Source: Pseudomonadota bacterium (GTDB lineage Bacteria > Pseudomonadota > Gammaproteobacteria > Burkholderiales > Rhodocyclaceae). From it: a stretch of 64,000 nucleotides of DNA. Below, in pieces: positions 1 to 8,881 of the stretch. A model generated the notes under the pieces. It saw only the letters and a program-made list of their open reading frames with translations, did not search any database and had not been told where the DNA came from. Position numbers and translations under genes: made by a program. The stretch's first letter is position 1; each line of letters begins with the position of its first letter. The stretch spans positions 1 to 64,000 of the forward strand of contig JAFEFC010000033.1 in the NCBI GenBank assembly GCA_018240785.1, written 5' to 3'.

Positions 1-2
1 TG

Positions 3-359
3 GGGTTCGTGGAGCGCTTACAGATCACGCTGATCCAGGCCGAGCACCTGCCGGTGATCGCCGCGCTCGCCGGCCGCGGCGAACTCGACCCCACCCTGCT
101 GCGGCGCAATCTCGTCGTCGCGGGCCTCAACCTCGTCGCCGCCCGCGCGCTGTTCGACGACCAGCCGCTGCTGCTGTGCATCGGCGCCGAGGTCTTGCTC
201 GAAGTCACCGGTGCCTGCGATCCCTGGTCACGCATGGAGGAACTGCTCGGCCCCGGCGGCTACAACGCGATGCGCGGCCACGGTGGCGTCACCGCCCGGG
301 TGCTCGAGGGCGGAATGTTGCGCGTCGGCGATGCGGTGACAGTCCGCCGCGCGAGCTGA
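3..359 (+). CDS. MOSC domain protein, 3' part only (gene enters from the left edge)
   Basis: The reading frame is open from the first in-frame base, so the true start lies outside the window; the GTG at 9 is internal to the fold and probably not the start. The visible part (about 118 residues) has the end of a MOSC fold: an [12 protein letters not shown] segment resembling the conserved RRN-[IL]-V-V-x-G-[IVL]-N-L stretch, followed by a Cys/Gly-containing strand ([10 protein letters not shown]), a [14 protein letters not shown] segment and a final GDAV strand. MOSC domains bind sulfur or molybdenum-cofactor intermediates; stand-alone small ones are uncharacterised in most bacteria. The cysteine in TGACDPW is at the place of the conserved MOSC cysteine. 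Family call is from motif recognition; the substrate is unknown. Confidence 0.8.
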   Translation, partial: GFVERLQITLIQAEHLPVIAALAGRGELDPTLLRRNLVVAGLNLVAARALFDDQPLLLCIGAEVLLEVTGACDPWSRMEELLGPGGYNAMRGHGGVTARVLEGGMLRVGDAVTVRRAS

Positions 360-801
360 TCGCACACCTTCGCGCCCGACCAAGGCGGCCGCTTCGTGCC
401 TGGAATCGCGCTTCACCATGGGGGCGTCACAGGAGAAGGCTGCGAGGAATGACAGAAGCCGATGCGCCATGGAGGCAGCGCAGGAGGCGGAACCACACGA
501 CAATGACGGGCGGTGGTCAGCCAGGACGGGACATAGTGGCCGCGAAAACTGGGGAATGCGAATGTCGGACAAGGGCACGGGAACCTGTCCCTCGGCTGCT
601 TTGGCCGTCGGTCAAGTCATCGGCCGGAACAGTCGTTCGATCGGCGGCCAGCATCGGTCCGCAATGCGCAGGTTATGTGCCGCGCAACGGCAAACAGCGA
701 CGTAGGGCAGCTTTTCATTCTGGTGAGTGCATACTACCAACCCGTTGCGGACGCTCGTCGGGCTCCGTAAATCGCCTGCTCCGAACCGCGAATGAACGAT
801 G
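360..801. other. Intergenic stretch without a convincing gene
   Basis: About 440 bases between the MOSC gene and the AT-richer ORF downstream. Open frames exist on both strands, but their translations are rich in Arg/Ser/Cys and show no domain, signal peptide or ribosome binding site. Base composition drops visibly from about base 690 rightwards, which suggests the left junction of an acquired segment lies here. I see no tRNA, integrase or clear direct repeat. Confidence 0.5.
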
Positions 802-1638
802 CTATGCCGTAGGCTTTCGGATCTGTGGTTCAGCACCTGCAATCCTCGACACATCATCGGATCGCTCACCAGATTGATCTAGAAATTTGTCGTGGTACTC
901 ACCGAGAGTTCTCGACAGTGGCTGATCGCCAAAGGCCCTGGCGACGATGATTCCAGTGGTAATGGCTCTGTAGAAGTAGTTCCAAGCGTCGTAAATGTGA
1001 TCATCCATCCGAGGCGTTCCCTGCATACCTTCTATGTGAAAGTGTGGAGGGTTACCACCGTAAAGATCTAGCACCTGCACGGCAGATGCATGAATATAGC
1101 CAGAGTAAGTGCTACTGACTGCTTGGCTAACGTTCGACATCAGCGACGGATTTCCGGTTGGATTCAAGACACGCTGTACGTACGCTTGTATTTTATTGCG
1201 GCGGGGGGTATCCGGCTTCTGATGCCGCGCAAGAGTGTCGTTGCCGTCTTGAAACTCTTCCGCCCAAAATCCTCGAAGGTATCGTTCGTGTAATTCCGTG
1301 GTCTCGTCATTGGTCAGCGGTACGGCAAGGAATGCAATGTCTTCACAGATCTCGTCCAGCATGCGACAGGTGGCTGCCATTTCTTGCAGAAGACCAGCTT
1401 GCAGGAGTACGTCAACTGCGCGCAGACCCGTCACGAGCCGGGCAAGCTTTAGTAGGAGCGCTTGCTCTAGCGTTTGCTCGACAAACCGGAAAACGAATCC
1501 GCCTCGAAACTGAATCGGCTGGGGCGAAGGCACTTGCGATTCAAGTCGTCTGAACGTATTGGTTAGAACTGTGATCGTTTGGAGATATAAAGCTCGCATT
1601 TGATTAGTATGCGTTGCCAACAACTTGGCTTCAAGCAC
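802..1638 (-). CDS. Hypothetical protein, AT-richer, probably acquired
   Basis: A 278-residue reading frame starting at GTG (an alternative ATG is 39 bases further in); neither start has a strong ribosome binding site. I do not recognise the protein with certainty. It looks helical, with an N-terminal segment rich in Leu/Gln/Arg, a middle with MLDEICEDIAFL and RYLRGFWAEEF, and a later YSGYIHASAVQVLDLYGG segment. That layout is reminiscent of DUF5677-like or HEPN-like helical proteins, but this is only a resemblance. Codon use is unlike the neighbours: one line counted by hand (1141-1200) is about 48 percent GC, while surrounding genes are far more GC-rich. It stands alone, with no mobility gene beside it. 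Being a long frame in AT-richer DNA argues that it is real rather than a GC-driven shadow. Confidence 0.6.
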   Translation of the reverse strand: MLEAKLLATHTNQMRALYLQTITVLTNTFRRLESQVPSPQPIQFRGGFVFRFVEQTLEQALLLKLARLVTGLRAVDVLLQAGLLQEMAATCRMLDEICEDIAFLAVPLTNDETTELHERYLRGFWAEEFQDGNDTLARHQKPDTPRRNKIQAYVQRVLNPTGNPSLMSNVSQAVSSTYSGYIHASAVQVLDLYGGNPPHFHIEGMQGTPRMDDHIYDAWNYFYRAITTGIIVARAFGDQPLSRTLGEYHDKFLDQSGERSDDVSRIAGAEPQIRKPTA

Positions 1639-1843
1639 GCCGCTTCAGCGACGAAGTCGTGGTCTTGTAATCCCGTTCATGTCCCGGCTACGCAATCCAC
1701 CGTCGCAACTGGCATCTTCGGTGATCGTATGCTGTAAGGGTTGAGTATCCCTTTGTTTCCACCGTGAAACTGTCGGATGGTGCGAAGGTACTATCGCAAC
1801 CGTGACCCGATCGCGGGTACTCATGTGAATCTCTGAGAAGCCT

Positions 1844-2389
1844 ATGGACAAATCATTGATACTCGGCATCGGACTGGGAGCGCTTGGCGTTACCGCAGGC
1901 GGTGCTGTTGCAACCTACAGCCTGGTTGACCTCGGGCCGAAATATGCCGAGGTGCTTGCCGTGCAGCCGCTCAAGAAAACGATCAGCACGCCGCGCGAAG
2001 TCTGCAAGGACGTCGTGGTAAGTCATCGAAGCCCGGTCAAGGACCAGCATCAGATTGCCGGAACGGTGATTGGCGCGTTGGCAGGTGGCCTGCTCGGTAA
2101 TCAGATCGGAGAGGGCAGCGGCAAGAAAGTCGCCACCCTTGCCGGCGCGGCTGCCGGTGGTTATGCCGGCAAGAAGGTGCAGGAAAACATGCAGACCGGC
2201 GATACATACAACACCACGGAAACGCGATGCACAACGGTGAATGACACCAGCGAGAAGGTGGTTGGCTATGACGTCGAGTATCGACTTGGCGACAAAGTCG
2301 GACGTGTGCGGATGGACAACAAGCCTGGTCAGCGCATTCCGGTCAAGGATGGTCAGTTGGTCCTGACAGGCGAAAAGAATCCTGCCTGA
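1844..2389 (+). CDS. Glycine zipper 2TM domain protein (YcfJ/17 kDa antigen type)
   Basis: 181 residues. The N-terminus is a hydrophobic anchor or signal (LILGIGLGALGVTAGGAVATY). Residues about 72-107 form the glycine-zipper hairpin: GTVIGALAGGLLGNQIGEG, then a second Gly/Ala-rich segment ending in AGKKVQE. This is the pattern of the Rickettsia 17 kDa surface antigen family and E. coli YcfJ. The C-terminal part has the usual TRCTTV and GYDVEYRLGDKVGRVRMD strands with a pair of cysteines (CKDVV, RCTTV). Such proteins sit in the cell envelope and are linked to envelope stress; the exact role is unknown. The ATG at 1844 is preceded only by a weak GAGAAG. It is transcribed convergently with gltA, with the gltA terminator between them. 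Confidence 0.85.
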   Translation: MDKSLILGIGLGALGVTAGGAVATYSLVDLGPKYAEVLAVQPLKKTISTPREVCKDVVVSHRSPVKDQHQIAGTVIGALAGGLLGNQIGEGSGKKVATLAGAAAGGYAGKKVQENMQTGDTYNTTETRCTTVNDTSEKVVGYDVEYRLGDKVGRVRMDNKPGQRIPVKDGQLVLTGEKNPA

Positions 2390-2469
2390 GGCCTGCTTCG
2401 GGCGCACGCGTCGCGGTCGAGATTGGTGGCATTCAGCAAGCTCGCCGGGCCGGGCGGCACAAAGAGAGA

Positions 2470-2500
2470 GGCCGGCACCGCGCATCCTGCGGTGCCGGCC
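2470..2500 (-). terminator. Rho-independent terminator of gltA
   Basis: A perfect 12-bp stem (GGCCGGCACCGC, 2470-2481, pairing with 2489-2500) with a 7-base loop. Read on the minus strand it lies 17 bases after the gltA stop and is followed by TCTCTCTTT, a pyrimidine/U-rich tail. It may also stop transcription from the convergent glycine-zipper gene. Confidence 0.75.
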
Positions 2501-2516
2501 AGCTTGAAGCGGTCGG

Positions 2517-3806
2517 TCATGCCCTGGCGGCGGGAATGTCGCGGCGTGCGGTGCCGATGTAAAGCTGGCGCGGACGGCCGATCTTGTATTCCGAGTCGGT
2601 GATCATCTCTTCCCACTGCGTGATCCAGCCCACGGTGCGGGCGAGCGCGAAGATGCAGGTGAACATCGAGGTCGGGATGCCGAGCGCCTTCTGCACGATG
2701 CCCGAGTAGAAGTCGACGTTCGGGTAGAGCTTCTTCTCGACGAAGTATTCGTCTTCCAGCGCGATGCGCTCGAGCTCCTTGGCGAGCTTGAACAGGCGGT
2801 CGTTCTCCAGGCCCAGTTCGCCCAGCACGTCGGCGCAGACCTTGCCCATCAGCTTGGCGCGCGGATCGAAGTTCTTGTACACGCGGTGGCCGAAGCCCAT
2901 CAGCTTGAAGCTGTCGTTCTTGTCCTTGGCGCGCTTGATGAACTCGCCCACGCGCGACACGTCGCCGATCTCTTCCAGCATGTTGAGGCAGGCTTCGTTC
3001 GCGCCGCCATGCGCCGGGCCCCACAGGCAGGCGATGCCGGCCGAGATGCAGGCGAAGGGATTGGCGCCCGACGAGCCGGCCAGGCGCACGGTGGAGGTGG
3101 AGGCGTTCTGCTCGTGGTCGGCGTGCAGCGTGAAGATGACGTCGAGCGCGCGCACCAGCACCGGGTTGGGTTCGTACTTCTCGCACGGCGTGCCGAACAT
3201 CATGTGCATGAAGTTGGCGGTGTAGCCGAGGTCGTAGCGCGGGTACATGAAGGGCTCGCCCTTGTTGTACTTGTAGGCCATCGCAACGATGGTCGGCAGC
3301 TTGGCGATCAGGCGGTTGATGGAAATGTCGCGATGCTGGGCGTCGGAGAAGTCCATCGCCTCGTGATAGAAGGCCGACAGCGCGCCGACCACGCCCACCA
3401 TCACCGCCATCGGATGCGCATCGCGCCGGAAACCGCTGTAGAAGCGGGTGATCTGGTCGTGCAGCATCGTGTGACGCTTGATCGTGTTCTCGAAATCCGC
3501 CTTCTGGTTCACGTTCGGCAGCTCGCCGTTCTTCAGCAGGTAGGCCACCTCGAGGAAGTCGCAGTTCTCGGCGAGCTGCTCGATCGGGTAGCCGCGATAC
3601 AGCAGCTCGCCCTTGTCACCATCGATGAAGGTGATGGTCGACTTGCAGCTCGCGGTCGACAGGAAGCCGGAGTCGTAAGTGAATAGCCCCGTCTTGGCGC
3701 CCAGGGTGCGGATATCGATCACGTCGTTGCCGTGGGTACCGGTCATGATGGGGAAGTCGAACGACTTGCCGTCGACGGTGAGGGTGGCGCTACGTTCGCT
3801 GCTCAT
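2517..3806 (-). CDS. gltA: Citrate synthase, type II (Gram-negative hexameric type)
   Basis: 429 residues, the normal length of the NADH-sensitive Gram-negative family. It condenses acetyl-CoA with oxaloacetate to citrate, the entry step of the TCA cycle, in the cytoplasm. The catalytic residues are in place: His266 in GPAHGGANE, His307 in [15 protein letters not shown] and Asp365 in YPNVDFYSG, matching E. coli His264, His305 and Asp362. The N-terminal small-domain extension typical of the allosteric form is present. It is a single gene here, not next to the sdh/suc genes, with its own terminator, and is divergent from the gene at 4059 across a 252-base gap that must hold both promoters. The ATG at 3806 has GGAGATGAAAC immediately upstream on the minus strand. 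Confidence 0.97.
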   Translation of the reverse strand: MSSERSATLTVDGKSFDFPIMTGTHGNDVIDIRTLGAKTGLFTYDSGFLSTASCKSTITFIDGDKGELLYRGYPIEQLAENCDFLEVAYLLKNGELPNVNQKADFENTIKRHTMLHDQITRFYSGFRRDAHPMAVMVGVVGALSAFYHEAMDFSDAQHRDISINRLIAKLPTIVAMAYKYNKGEPFMYPRYDLGYTANFMHMMFGTPCEKYEPNPVLVRALDVIFTLHADHEQNASTSTVRLAGSSGANPFACISAGIACLWGPAHGGANEACLNMLEEIGDVSRVGEFIKRAKDKNDSFKLMGFGHRVYKNFDPRAKLMGKVCADVLGELGLENDRLFKLAKELERIALEDEYFVEKKLYPNVDFYSGIVQKALGIPTSMFTCIFALARTVGWITQWEEMITDSEYKIGRPRQLYIGTARRDIPAARA

Positions 3807-4058
3807 GTTTCATCTCCAGATTGGCACAACAAATGCAAGCAAGATTCGCACCGCGCTGCGTGCTGCATGGAACCGGCCCATCTCGGCGCGCGCGGACTTT
3901 CATCCGCACCATTGTCGCGCACAAGGCCCCATGTCGGTGCATGCCGGGCTGCCTGCAGACGGCTCTGCGGCTTGTCGTGCCGGGTGCCGATGCCAGAAAA
4001 TGCATTTCGTCCTGCAGTCGCCGCTCTCCAACCTTTCTCCCCGCGTCGGAATCCAGCC

Positions 4059-5471
4059 ATGCACAAACGCGACACCTCCCTCACCACCGACCAGAAGGCC
4101 CTGCAGGTCAACCTCGACAAGTACAAGTACGGTTCCATCGTCGAGATCGGCGCCGGGCAGGAAGTGGCGCGCCGCTTCTTCCAGGTGGGCGCGGCGGCGG
4201 GCACCATCGCCAAGACCATGTCGGCCTACGACATGGCGGTGAGCGACGACATCTACGGCCATGTGGACCGCTACGTCAGCCGCGCGCGGCTGCTGCAGAT
4301 GCTCGAGAAGGAGTTCAACCAGGTGGTGGCGCGGCTCGCCCACCTGCGACCGAAGAACACCACCTTCTTCGCCTACGCTGCCACCGTCACCGCGCGCAGC
4401 TTCAAGCAGAAGAACGAATGCCACGGCTGGGTCGGCATCCGCCTGCAACTGCATCCGGGCGCGGAGCCCAGCGATGTGGTCATGCACGTGCGCATGCTCG
4501 ATAACGACAACGCGCAGCAGGCCGAGGCGCTCGGCATCCTGGGCGTGAACCTGATCCACGGCGCCTTCTTCAACCACCATCACCCCGAATGGGTGGTCGA
4601 AGGTCTCGCCGACGGCCTCGGCTCGGAGCGCATCGAGGTGGACCTGATCCATTTCTCCGGCCCGTATTTCGACGAGGTCGAGAACCGCCTGATGAACCTG
4701 CACCTGATCCGGAGCTGGCTGACGCGGGCGGTGGTGTTCAACCCGGCGGGCGAGGTGGTGGTGCCGGGCGAGCTGTTCTACCGCAAGCCGGTGATGGTGA
4801 TCCGTGGCAGCTTCAAGCCGGTGACCTGCGTCAATGTGGACATGATGGCCGCCGGCCTGAAGCAGTTCAGCCAGCTCGCGGCGGTGGATGAAAAGGAGAT
4901 CGTGTCGCTGGCCGAGATCACGATGAATTCGCTGATCAGCGGCGACAACGTGGACGGCGCCGACTTCCTCGCGCGCATCGAGCTGCTCGCATCGCAGGGC
5001 TACACGGTGATGATCTCCGACTACGTGCGCTTCTTCCGCCTGCGCGCCTACCTGCGGCGTTACACACAGAAGCCGATCGGCATCGTGCTGTCGGTGCGCG
5101 ACTTCGATTTCCTGTTCGACGAGAAATACTACGAAGGCCTGGAAGGCGGCATCCTCGAAGCCTTCGGCAAGCTGTTCCCGGACAACACCCACGTCTATGT
5201 TTACCCGTCGCGGCCCAGCGGCGGTGGCGCGGAGCTGGTGACGCTGGACAACGTGCAGGTGCCGGCCAGGCTGCGCCACCTGCTCGCGCATCTGGTGGCG
5301 AACGACAAGCTGCTCGCGGTGCAGCCCTTCGACGACAGCCACCTGCACATCGACGTCGCCGACGTGCTGGCCGGCCTGCGCCGCGGCCGCGGCGCCTGGG
5401 AGCAGGACGTGCCCGAGCCGGTGGCGCAGCGCATCATCGACGGACGGCTGCTGGGCTACGACACCGAATAG
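4059..5471 (+). CDS. Conserved protein of unknown function (about 470 aa)
   Basis: 470 residues from the ATG at 4059; the open frame extends upstream, but that part overlaps the gltA promoter region and looks non-coding. The N-terminus carries a striking conserved block: LDKYKYGSIVEIGAGQEVAR, then FFQVGAAAGTIAKTMSAYD, followed by MAVSDDIYG. I recognise this as a widespread conserved family without knowing an established function; I recall homologues being labelled inconsistently (as a nicotinate-nucleotide adenylyltransferase or a TonB receptor) and would not rely on those names. There is no signal peptide or membrane segment, and no P-loop. The later part alternates beta and alpha (TVMISDYVRFFRLRAYL, IGIVLSVRDFDFLFDEKYY). 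It is divergent from gltA and monocistronic. Confidence 0.85.
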   Translation: MHKRDTSLTTDQKALQVNLDKYKYGSIVEIGAGQEVARRFFQVGAAAGTIAKTMSAYDMAVSDDIYGHVDRYVSRARLLQMLEKEFNQVVARLAHLRPKNTTFFAYAATVTARSFKQKNECHGWVGIRLQLHPGAEPSDVVMHVRMLDNDNAQQAEALGILGVNLIHGAFFNHHHPEWVVEGLADGLGSERIEVDLIHFSGPYFDEVENRLMNLHLIRSWLTRAVVFNPAGEVVVPGELFYRKPVMVIRGSFKPVTCVNVDMMAAGLKQFSQLAAVDEKEIVSLAEITMNSLISGDNVDGADFLARIELLASQGYTVMISDYVRFFRLRAYLRRYTQKPIGIVLSVRDFDFLFDEKYYEGLEGGILEAFGKLFPDNTHVYVYPSRPSGGGAELVTLDNVQVPARLRHLLAHLVANDKLLAVQPFDDSHLHIDVADVLAGLRRGRGAWEQDVPEPVAQRIIDGRLLGYDTE

Positions 5472-5538
5472 GGCGGAAGCGACAGTGCCGATGTGCGGAA
5501 TGTGGCGGCATCCCGCACCGGCCCGAGCGTATGTGTCG

Positions 5539-5793
5539 TCAGCTTCCCGCGGTCAGCGCCGTGTAGCTGGTGATCAGGTTGCGGTAGTCGGGGATGTGGT
5601 TCGAGAACAGCTCGGCCAGGCCTTCGATGTCTTTGCGCCAGTCACCGTGCAGTTCGCAGGCGACGCCCAACCAGGTCGTCAGTTGCGCGCCGGCTGCGGT
5701 GATGGGGCTCCAGGCCGATTCGCGGGTGAGTTCGTTGAAGGTGCCCGACGCAACGGTGACGACGAACACCTCGCGCCCTTCCGCGATGGCCAA
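5539..5793 (-). pseudogene. 3' remnant of an isochorismatase-family hydrolase gene
   Basis: 84 codons ending at 5539 resemble the C-terminal third of YcaC-like isochorismatase-family cysteine hydrolases: AEGREVFVV, SGTFNELTRE, GAQLTTWLGVACELHGDW and FSNHIPDYRNLITSY. A complete protein is about 200 residues and needs an N-terminal Asp, a central Lys and a Cys; all of these are missing. The only possible start is a TTG at 5793 that directly follows the TAG stop of the TIR-WD40 gene, in the same frame and strand. The simplest reading is a deletion or insertion that removed the 5' two thirds. It could be translated by readthrough or reinitiation, but I infer that it is dead. Confidence 0.65.
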
Positions 5794-8760
5794 CTAGCCG
5801 GGTGCCGCGATGCTGCGCAGCCACCGCCAGAACCAGGAACCCCGCTCGCCGGCGGATTCTGCGCAAGGATTCCGGACCGCCTCGTGCGGGCCGAGGAAGC
5901 GCAGGTGCTCGGTTTGCGTCAGTGACCGGTTGGCGATGCGGCAGGCGGCACGCTGCCAGCGCGCCGGCGAGGCATGCCATTCGATCTGTTCGTCGGATGA
6001 TGCGGTGACGAACAGGTCGTCCGCGGCGAAGCGCAGGTCCTCGATGCCGGTCGCGTTCGCGGCGATCGTCGGGCCGATGCGTTCGCCGCGCTCCGGATCC
6101 CAGAATGTGATGCCATCCGGGCCGCCGGAGACGAGCCGCGCTGCGTCGGGGCTGAACGCCAGGTGATCGATCGTGCCGCGCTCGGGGGTGAGCACGGTGT
6201 GCATGGGAGCGGCGGGCGACAGGCTGTGCAGGGTCAGCGCACCGAGGCCGCAGCCGCGTACCGCCCCGGTATCCTCCAGCCGGGCGCAGCCGGCATAGGC
6301 GAGGACCGCGCCCTTCGCATCGACGCTCATGGCGCTTACGCGCAGCAGGCCTTCGCCGAGCGTCTCGCGGGCTTGCCCGCTGCGCGCGAGATCGACCAGT
6401 TCGACCTTTCCGTCCTCGCATTCGCCGATCGCAGCGCGCGCGCATGTCGCGACCGCCAGCATCTTCCCGTCGGGCGTCAGCGCCAGCGCCGTCGGCTCGG
6501 CTTGCGTGTCGACGATGGCGGTTTGTTCGGGGGCCTGCCCACCCAGGGTCCAGATCGTGACTTGCCCGCGCTGGCAGCTTCCGTCCACGTCGCTCGTGGA
6601 CGTGCATGCGCCGATAGCCAGGCGCGCGCCCGCTCCGTCCAGCGCCGCGACCGAGTACGCATCCGACGCGTGGCCGGGCGACTTCGTGGCGGAGCCGGCC
6701 AGTGCGGCACACAGCGTCGTGGGCGACTTCAGGTGCGCGGCGGCCTGTACCAGCACCCGGTCCTCGATCGCTCCGTTGGGGCAGGCGAGGGCCGGCTCGC
6801 GCGCCTTCGCGGGTGGGGAGCGCCGTGCGACGAGGGGCGAGGCGAGCCAGGCCGTGTCGGCGTCCTGCAGCGAGGCGAGGTCGTACAGCACGAGCTTGCC
6901 CCGCTGGCTGATCGAGCCCATGAATCTTCCGTCAGCGGACGTCGCGATCGACTCAACCGCGCCACCGAAGGCCTGTAGCGGCTCGTAGGCGCGCGGCGTG
7001 GTTTCACCCTCCTGCGCCTGCCACAGCCGCAGCTCGCCGTACTGGCAGTTCTGATAGGCATACTTGCCGCAGCCCCCCGAGAACACGAAGGAGCCCTTCG
7101 GCGCGACGGCCACCGCCCGGACCCAGTCGGGCTGGTCGTGGAAGACGATGCCGGTCCATGGTGCCGCCCCGGTGTCGTCGGCGATGAGCAGTTCGGCACG
7201 GTCGCAGATGCGCGCACTGGCCATCACGCCGCAACCGTAGGCCGCGGCCAGTTTGCCGTCGGCGCGCAGCGAGGTGCCGCCGTCGAAGAAGAAGGACTTC
7301 ATGGTTCCGCTGGTCACCCGGCGCGGCTGCCCCGCCACATCCCACAGCTCGACGCGGGCGGGGGAGTACAGGTCGATCCCCGAAATCGCCAGCACGCGAC
7401 GCGCATTGCCGTCGACTGCAGGAATGGCCACGAACGACTTGCCGGTGGCGCCGGCGGCCCGCTGCACAAGCGCCACTGCCTGCTCCGCCGCGGCGGCTGC
7501 GTCCGGATGGGCGAGCCGGTCGGCGGGGTTCGGGTTCGACCCGAGCTCGAAGGGCTGTGCGGACAGCGTCTTGAGCGGGAGCGTGGCCGCGTCCGCTCGG
7601 CTGGCAGGCAGTTCGACGATCAGGCTGTGTCCGGTGCGCGCTTCGGTGTCGTCGGGCTTGCAGCACAGCGCCAGGGCAAGCCGCTTACCGTCGGCGGAGA
7701 AGGCGAGCCGCCACACATCCAGATCGACCGGCAGGGAGGCGATCCTTTTCAACTGCGGAAGCTGCCAGAGGTCGACCGCTGCTTGCGTGCAGGCCTCCGC
7801 GTCTTCCGGCTGGCAGCGGCCGACCGCCATTAGACTGCCATCCGCAGAGAACGCGAGCGTCCCCGGCACGTAGCGGCCGGGGACGAAGGCGGAGACGCCG
7901 CGGACGTGCTCGAGTGCCGACACCATCGCGCTCGCGGCTTCGATGGTCGGGGCGATGTCGTGCGCGTGAACCGCCAGCAGCAGGCCGAGTTCGGGCGCCT
8001 GCCCGATACTGGCGGCCGACTGCGCCGCCAGTTGCCGCGACAGCCCTTCCTCGCGCCGGATCTCGGCGATGACGTACTGAACCGTCGCGACGATCGCACC
8101 GATGCCGACCAGGACCGCGGCCACCAGGGCAGCGGCGGTGAGGCGGCGCTGATGCCGGGTCGCCGCTGCACGACTTGCGACGATGTAGTCGCTCTGCAGC
8201 GCGGTGGGCTTCGGATCCTTGTCCGGACCACGGACCAGCCATTGCTCGGCGCTCGAAAGGTCGTTCTTCTGCAGCAGGAAACTCTCGTCCTTCCGGTTGG
8301 CTTCCCATTCGATCGCGCGCTGCAGCAGGCGGGTGTGCGCGGCGACCCACTCGAGGTCGGTGCGGATCGCCGAGATCAGCTTCACGAGGCCGACACCGAA
8401 ATCGTCGCCGCCGCGCAGGAAGATCCAGTTCAAACGCTTCAGGATCTCCGGTGTTTCCGCGGGGCGCTCCCGGGCTGCGTCCGGATCGCGCCAGACGACC
8501 GGAATCAGCCGCTTGTTGTGCTTGACCGCATGCGCGATCTCGTCGCCGCAGACCCTGGAATCGAGGGAATCCGGGCTCATCACGAACACGAAGGCGTCCG
8601 CCCCTTCGATCGCCGCATGGATCTTTCGCAACCAGTCGTCGGCTGGCGGAATGCCTTCCCAGTCGACCCACGACTCGAGCGACTCGCCCGCCAGCGCATT
8701 GTAGAGACGGCGGACGAAGTCCGTATCCTTGCGGGAGTACGAGATGAAGAGGGTGGTCAT
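5794..8760 (-). CDS. TIR domain - transmembrane - WD40 beta-propeller protein
   Basis: 988 residues. Residues 1-125 form a TIR domain: TLFISYSRKDTDFVRRLY opens it, EGIPPADDW is the BB-loop region, and SRVCGDE at 68-74 places Glu74 where TIR NADases keep their catalytic glutamate. A linker leads to one membrane helix at about 207-231, then a helical RQLAAQSAAS/APELGLLLAVHAHDIAP segment typical of the linker before WD40 repeats in bacterial STAND-type proteins. Residues 295-930 hold irregular WD40 blades (AFSADG, LTPDGK, FSPDAARLVSGGPDG), several with a cysteine pair. The tail has ACRIANRSLT. No NTPase domain is present. Such proteins are candidate NAD-consuming defence or signalling effectors, with the propeller as sensor; that role is inferred. 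It stands alone, divergent from pirin, with an isochorismatase remnant at its 3' end. Confidence 0.88.
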   Translation of the reverse strand: MTTLFISYSRKDTDFVRRLYNALAGESLESWVDWEGIPPADDWLRKIHAAIEGADAFVFVMSPDSLDSRVCGDEIAHAVKHNKRLIPVVWRDPDAARERPAETPEILKRLNWIFLRGGDDFGVGLVKLISAIRTDLEWVAAHTRLLQRAIEWEANRKDESFLLQKNDLSSAEQWLVRGPDKDPKPTALQSDYIVASRAAATRHQRRLTAAALVAAVLVGIGAIVATVQYVIAEIRREEGLSRQLAAQSAASIGQAPELGLLLAVHAHDIAPTIEAASAMVSALEHVRGVSAFVPGRYVPGTLAFSADGSLMAVGRCQPEDAEACTQAAVDLWQLPQLKRIASLPVDLDVWRLAFSADGKRLALALCCKPDDTEARTGHSLIVELPASRADAATLPLKTLSAQPFELGSNPNPADRLAHPDAAAAAEQAVALVQRAAGATGKSFVAIPAVDGNARRVLAISGIDLYSPARVELWDVAGQPRRVTSGTMKSFFFDGGTSLRADGKLAAAYGCGVMASARICDRAELLIADDTGAAPWTGIVFHDQPDWVRAVAVAPKGSFVFSGGCGKYAYQNCQYGELRLWQAQEGETTPRAYEPLQAFGGAVESIATSADGRFMGSISQRGKLVLYDLASLQDADTAWLASPLVARRSPPAKAREPALACPNGAIEDRVLVQAAAHLKSPTTLCAALAGSATKSPGHASDAYSVAALDGAGARLAIGACTSTSDVDGSCQRGQVTIWTLGGQAPEQTAIVDTQAEPTALALTPDGKMLAVATCARAAIGECEDGKVELVDLARSGQARETLGEGLLRVSAMSVDAKGAVLAYAGCARLEDTGAVRGCGLGALTLHSLSPAAPMHTVLTPERGTIDHLAFSPDAARLVSGGPDGITFWDPERGERIGPTIAANATGIEDLRFAADDLFVTASSDEQIEWHASPARWQRAACRIANRSLTQTEHLRFLGPHEAVRNPCAESAGERGSWFWRWLRSIAAPG

Positions 8761-8881
8761 GGGCCTGGACGATTTGAGTCGCTCGCGCTATGAAGATAGT
8801 CGAACTTTCGTGCGTCGATGTCAGCGGCTACAAGATCAAGTGCGGACGCCGTGCGCGCCGTCGTCATGAATGGAGGTCAGC

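Noticed and set aside
176-877. A 233-codon plus-strand frame running out of the MOSC gene
   Set aside because: Arg-rich, no ribosome binding site, overlaps the MOSC gene in another frame and has no recognisable segment.
1645-1869. A 74-codon minus-strand frame between the orphan ORF and the glycine-zipper gene
   Set aside because: No ribosome binding site or domain, overlaps the start of the glycine-zipper gene; more likely promoter DNA.
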